Source: Plecoglossus altivelis (taxonomy: Eukaryota; Chordata; Actinopteri; Osmeriformes; Plecoglossidae). Taken from it: a stretch of 64,000 nt of DNA. This document shows positions 59,701-64,000 of this stretch, piece after piece. Under the pieces are notes generated by a model. That model had not been told where the DNA came from. It did not search any database and saw only the letters and a program-made list of their open reading frames with translations. The number at the start of each line of letters is the position of its first letter. Positions within the stretch are counted from its first letter, which is position 1. The stretch is from assembly GCA_036571765.1 (NCBI GenBank), contig BROE01000020.1, forward strand, positions 1,258,537 through 1,322,536, read 5' to 3'. Position numbers and translations under genes: made by a program.

Positions 59701-62700
59701 AGGAAGAACTAAGCTTAATCCATATCAGGGAAACTGAACCAAGTTAAACGTCACCATTGTCTATTTGTAAAGTACTTTTCACCTGTATAATCTCAGGGGT
59801 CTCACTCTTTTCCATAGTACAAAAGCATATGCTCATTAACATTTAATATCCACATCAACCCGACTAGCTAAATGTGTTATACAACACCAAATCAGAAACA
59901 TTTGTGACAGTATGGAAAACACAAATAAAAAAGAAAGTAGTGATTTTAAAATTTACTTTGACTTCTATTATATTGCAGACGATGTGAACACAAAATATTT
60001 CATGTTTTGTGTGGTCAATTTAGTTTCATTTGTGAAGTACATCCTTTCCTGGATGTATTTTATCGTATTGGGGTTGTACATATATTGCCCAGGTTAATGA
60101 ATCAGTGAGAATAGGTGTCAATAGCCGTATTGAGTTAAGACAGGGGTGTCAAATCCTGGTCCTAATGGGCCACTGTCCTGAAAGTTAAAGATGTTTCCCT
60201 GCTCCAGCACATCTGATTCTAAGAAATTGTTGTTATAAATTATCAGACAGAGCTTGATAACAACCCATTCATTAGAATCAGTTTTGCTGTCGGAGGTAAA
60301 CATCTACAATGTTAGGACAGTAGTCCCTGAGCACCAGGATGTGACACCCCTGAGTGTACCAATAGGTCAAAAGATATTCTCTGCTCCTTTTCATGTTGTT
60401 TCAGTCTCTAAGATACGCCCTAAACCAGCCATATTCTCGGACTAAAATCCTAAATCATAGCATGTTACACAATAGCATTTAGGCTCTAAAAGGCAACATG
60501 TTTACAAACAACACACTTAAGTGGTTGCAGATCATTTATTACTTGAGTCTTTTTCCTTTCATTTATAGGCTACATTTTTGTGGAAATTTAACTTTGTCGA
60601 CAACTCTGGATGATCCTCTTTTTGGGATGAAGATTGCCCTGGAGGGTGAACTATTTGGTGCCATTACAGTGCCTTATACCCTTACTCCTGATACACCAGA
60701 GGGTGCAGTTCTTAAACATGACGTACAGTCAGCACTCATTGCACCAGTGCAATCCAGCAAACAAAGTAACAAGGTGTATGAAGCAGTCATCCTCAGAGAC
60801 ACCACCATTGGGAACAAAATGCACTTTAAACTTTCCAAGACATGTTGCCGGGAGCTCTCTCTTCAAAGCAATAATGAATGTGAAATGGAGATACAGTTTA
60901 GGCTTAACCGTCTAAGATTTTGTGAAATGCACAAAGCAGTAGATCTTCTCCCGGACATGAATCGAGTGTTACCAGACCTCAACAAAGCCAACGTTTTTGT
61001 GCGCAGAAAACAATATGAAGGACTAGGACTCAATTCAAAGCAACAAGTGGCAATGAACATTATTGTTGGAGAGGCATGTGAAGGAGGAACTGAAGTTCCA
61101 TTTCTCATGTATGGACCGTTTGGAACAGGAAAAACATTCACTCTCGCTACAGCAACCAAGGAGCTGGTTAAGAAACCTGCCAACAGGGTGCTGATCTGCA
61201 CCCACACAAACAGGTAATTCAGATTGCTAAACAGATACCGATTAGATTATTATGAATGCATTTCTTACAAAATATTAAGTATATTATTTCTTCAATGTAT
61301 TTAAACCTCAACATCAGCATGACTAGACAATGTAGTTTGAAATAATTAAATGCTAATACTCTCTTATTTCACCAGTTCTGCAGATTTGTACGTGAAAAAT
61401 CATTTCCATAGAGCTGTCGAGTCTGGCTGTTATGAAGTTAAACCTCTTAGAATAAAGGCTGAAGAAGCATCGGTGAAATCCACTGACAAAGTCACATTGC
61501 TGTACTGCCATCTCTCTGAAGACAAGCAATCCTTCTCTTTCCCTAATAAAGAATTATTAGACTCCCATAGAGTGGTCATCACAACAAGTGCAATGGCAAG
61601 ACACCTTCATGATCTGAAGCTCCCGATTGGCTACTTTACTCACATCCTTATTGATGAAGCTTCCCAGATGTTGGAATGCGAGGCCCTGATGCCCCTTGGT
61701 CTAGCGGGGCCAAACACCCGTGTGGTTTTAGCAGGAGATCACATGCAAATGGGACCAAAACTGTTCTCGGTAGATGTTCACCAACGCTCCGATCACACCC
61801 TACTGAACCGACTGTTCCACTACTATCAAAGTCAACTTAGTAAAGCTGCCTCAAAAAGCAGAATCATTTTCAATGAGAACTATCGTTCAACAAAGGAAAT
61901 TGTTGAATTTGTGTCCACTCACTTCTATGTTGGCAAGAGTGATGCCATCAAAGCTGTTGGAAATGTCCCATCACACCCAAGTGGCCACTCCCTGAAGTTT
62001 TATCACGTCAGAGGAGAATGCAAGCTTGACACCACTTCCATGTCCTGGTTCAACGTGGAAGAAGTGGCAAAGGTGGTTGAAATAGTGGAAGACCTGCTCA
62101 AAGACTGGCCGTCTTCCTGGGGACATCCAGACCCAAGCTCTGTTTGTGTTTTATCAGAAGGATGCCAGGTAAAGTTCTTTAAACAGGTTGTAGGTGTTGT
62201 AGAATGTACTAATCTTAGACGTTACAACGGAAGCATATTGCTATCCACCTCAAACACTCAGGGTTCAAATGAGCTTCTTTTGTAGGTTATCCAAATCAGG
62301 AACCTCCTGAGAAACAAATGCCTTGGCAGAGTCAATGTGGAAAATATAGCCAATGTACAAGGTAGGCTTTATTTCATTAATCTTCCAAAAACAAATGTAT
62401 TGCCCATCATTTTACTGTACTTGTGTTATGTTTGTGTGCAACACTTAATTAGATGTTCAAGTCTGACACATGGTTTTAATTCCTTTATAGGCAAACAATT
62501 CAGGGCAATAGTAATGACAACTGTTCAAACACGTGATAGCCTTGATTCATGTGATTCATCTGGTCTGGAGTTCTTCAGTGATGCTCGTGTTTTGAACACA
62601 GCCATGACCAGAGCTCAATCACGAATTGTTGTGGTTGGAGATGCGGCCGGTCTCTGTTACTTTGGGAACTGCTCAAGAACGTGGAAATGTTTTTTAGACC

Positions 62701-64000
62701 ATTGCCTTAGCAACAATAGCGTTGAACCAAAGCACATTACCAAGGAGTACATTGATGATGATTTAAAGGAAATCTCACGCTTTCAGAGGTCTGAATATCA
62801 AGACAAGAGTTCTCAGTCTGAAACTTCAAGCACGGAGGACAACATGGATTTAATTCTTCAACAGCTGACAGAGGAATGTGACCAATTATCTGATGACCAG
62901 TCAGAATGTGAGTTCTTTGTGAAAGAAGAGAAACTTTGCAGCATCACTGAAACTGACAAAGACTCACTTTTGGAATTATGTGAGAAGTCTCCAGGTATCT
63001 TCAAGCGAGGTGAATTGCACATGGAGAAGTTTAATGCAGGTTATATCATGCCACATGACAATCCCAAAGAGCGCATTGAAATCAAAGGAAGAAAAAACTT
63101 AGGGAAGTCTTTCCCTGGTGATGAGGTGGTGATACAAAGAATTGACAGTCAGGATCAGGTGCTGTGGAAGGTGTTGGGCATCACAAAGAAATCCTCCCGC
63201 CTGTTTGTCTGTACACTTGAAGATGAATTTTACCGCAAAAAAAGAAATGGTATTTTTTCCACAAAAACAATGACACCCATCAATGAAAATGCCATCAAAA
63301 TTTGCATTGTTATGAGCAAGAAGAAATGCACACAGATTCCTACAAGGAAATATACTGATGGACAGTGGGAGATAGTTTCCTATCAAGATCTTCATGAAAA
63401 TCTCAGGAAAAATCATGTTTTCTTGGTGGAGGTGATTGACTGGAAAGACAACTGCAAATTTCCGCTAGGCAATGTAATAGACATTCTGCCAATAGGTACA
63501 TCACTAGAGGAAGGACTAAAGATTTTGGATGAAGAATATGAAGTGCAACCACTGTATGAATATCCAAGACATGTACTTCACGAAACTTGTTACAGTAACA
63601 ATGCTGAACACAGTGACAGAGAGGACTTGCGGCATTTGATTACTTTCACTGTTGATAATGAGAAATCCAAAGCCTTAGATGATGCCATTAGTGTCGCAGA
63701 CATGGGAACTCTATATGAAATTGGAGTTCACATAGCAGATGTAGCAAGTTTTGTGAATCCTGGGGATCAACTGGATCAAGCATGTCAGAAACGTGGAGCT
63801 ACATATTACTGTCCTGGAAAAGACCCAATTTACATGTTACCAAAACAACTTAGCATTAACAACTACAGTCTTCTGCCAGGTCAAGATCGCAGGGTGATTT
63901 CGTTAATGGTAACAGTTGATAAGGAAACAGATGCTATTATTGACACAATACTTCAGCTTTCTATAATAAATTCTGACCAAAAGCTATCTTATGAAGATGC
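56718..64000 (+). CDS. helz2: HELZ2-type protein: zinc fingers, SF1 helicase, RNB exoribonuclease (3' end outside window)
   Basis: Large interferon-inducible nuclear protein, known in mammals as a PPAR coactivator with helicase and RNase II-like modules. Exons: 56718-58069, 58301-58484, 58851-58949, 59100-59611, 60569-61213, 61376-62168, 62286-62361, and 62491 to the edge; frame continuous, at least 1723 residues. The ATG at 56718 has a good Kozak context (AAAATGG); the frame upstream has no ATG. Residues 15-385 hold three related CCCH-type units, then a C2H2 finger (C399, C402, H415, H421) and a C-x5-C-x5-C-x3-H finger across exons 1-2. The helicase has Walker A GPFGTGKT (about 898-905), DEAS (about 1024), and later GDHMQMGP and ENYRST motifs. 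RNB homology starts near 1605 (TVDNEKSKALDDAISV). Fish often have several HELZ2 copies, so the paralogue is not fixed. Confidence 0.92.
60141..60352. mobile_element. hAT-type MITE in HELZ2 intron 4
   Basis: A 212-bp element with an 11-bp perfect terminal inverted repeat (CAGGGGTGTCA / TGACACCCCTG), extended by ATCCTGGT on both ends. Flanking 8-mers agtt.. and agtg.. match only partly (5 of 8). The body holds inner inverted segments. No coding capacity. Confidence 0.8.

Overview
The window is ray-finned (teleost) fish nuclear DNA. Genes have many short exons with GT-AG introns. Proteins match vertebrate families closely. Non-coding DNA is full of fish-type interspersed repeats (RTE/Rex3-like and L2-like LINEs, hAT MITEs, one solo LTR) and microsatellites. 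The exact species cannot be read from the sequence.

Layout, left to right. 539-2871 (-): first six coding exons of USP48, a deubiquitinase, continuing off the left edge. 4722-8136 (+): LDLRAD2, complete, five exons. 13076-13429 (-): G0S2, complete. 19515-32698 (+): LAMB3, laminin beta-3, 22 coding exons. 35000-42798 (-): CAMK1G, Ca2+/calmodulin kinase I gamma, 11 coding exons. 46775-46845: an intact tRNA-Gly(GCC). 47395-47468: a degenerate tRNA-Asn-like copy. 48432-50738: a palindromic element split by a 5'-truncated LINE. 52510-52914: a solo LTR with target-site duplication. 56718 to the right edge (+): a HELZ2-type gene (zinc fingers, superfamily 1 helicase, RNB exoribonuclease), cut by the window end inside a long exon.

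G0S2(-), LAMB3(+) and CAMK1G(-) keep the divergent/convergent arrangement known from mammals (human 1q32). USP48(-)/LDLRAD2(+) is the head-to-head pair of human 1p36. Here the two blocks are adjacent, so a rearrangement joint lies between about 8.5 and 12.7 kb. HELZ2 is a third, unlinked block in mammals. The genes do not form one pathway: ubiquitin removal, a small membrane receptor, lipolysis control, basement membrane, calcium signalling and interferon-induced RNA handling.

Exon borders were set by hand from splice consensus, reading-frame continuity and protein similarity recalled from known families. No alignment or database search was run. The points most worth a second look are in HELZ2 (a catalytic-type Asp replaced by Ala in the RNB motif, a triplicated zinc-finger unit, and an ISRE-like site beside a splice donor 5 kb upstream), the LINE nested in a palindromic element, and the 59-bp minisatellite with alternating unit types.
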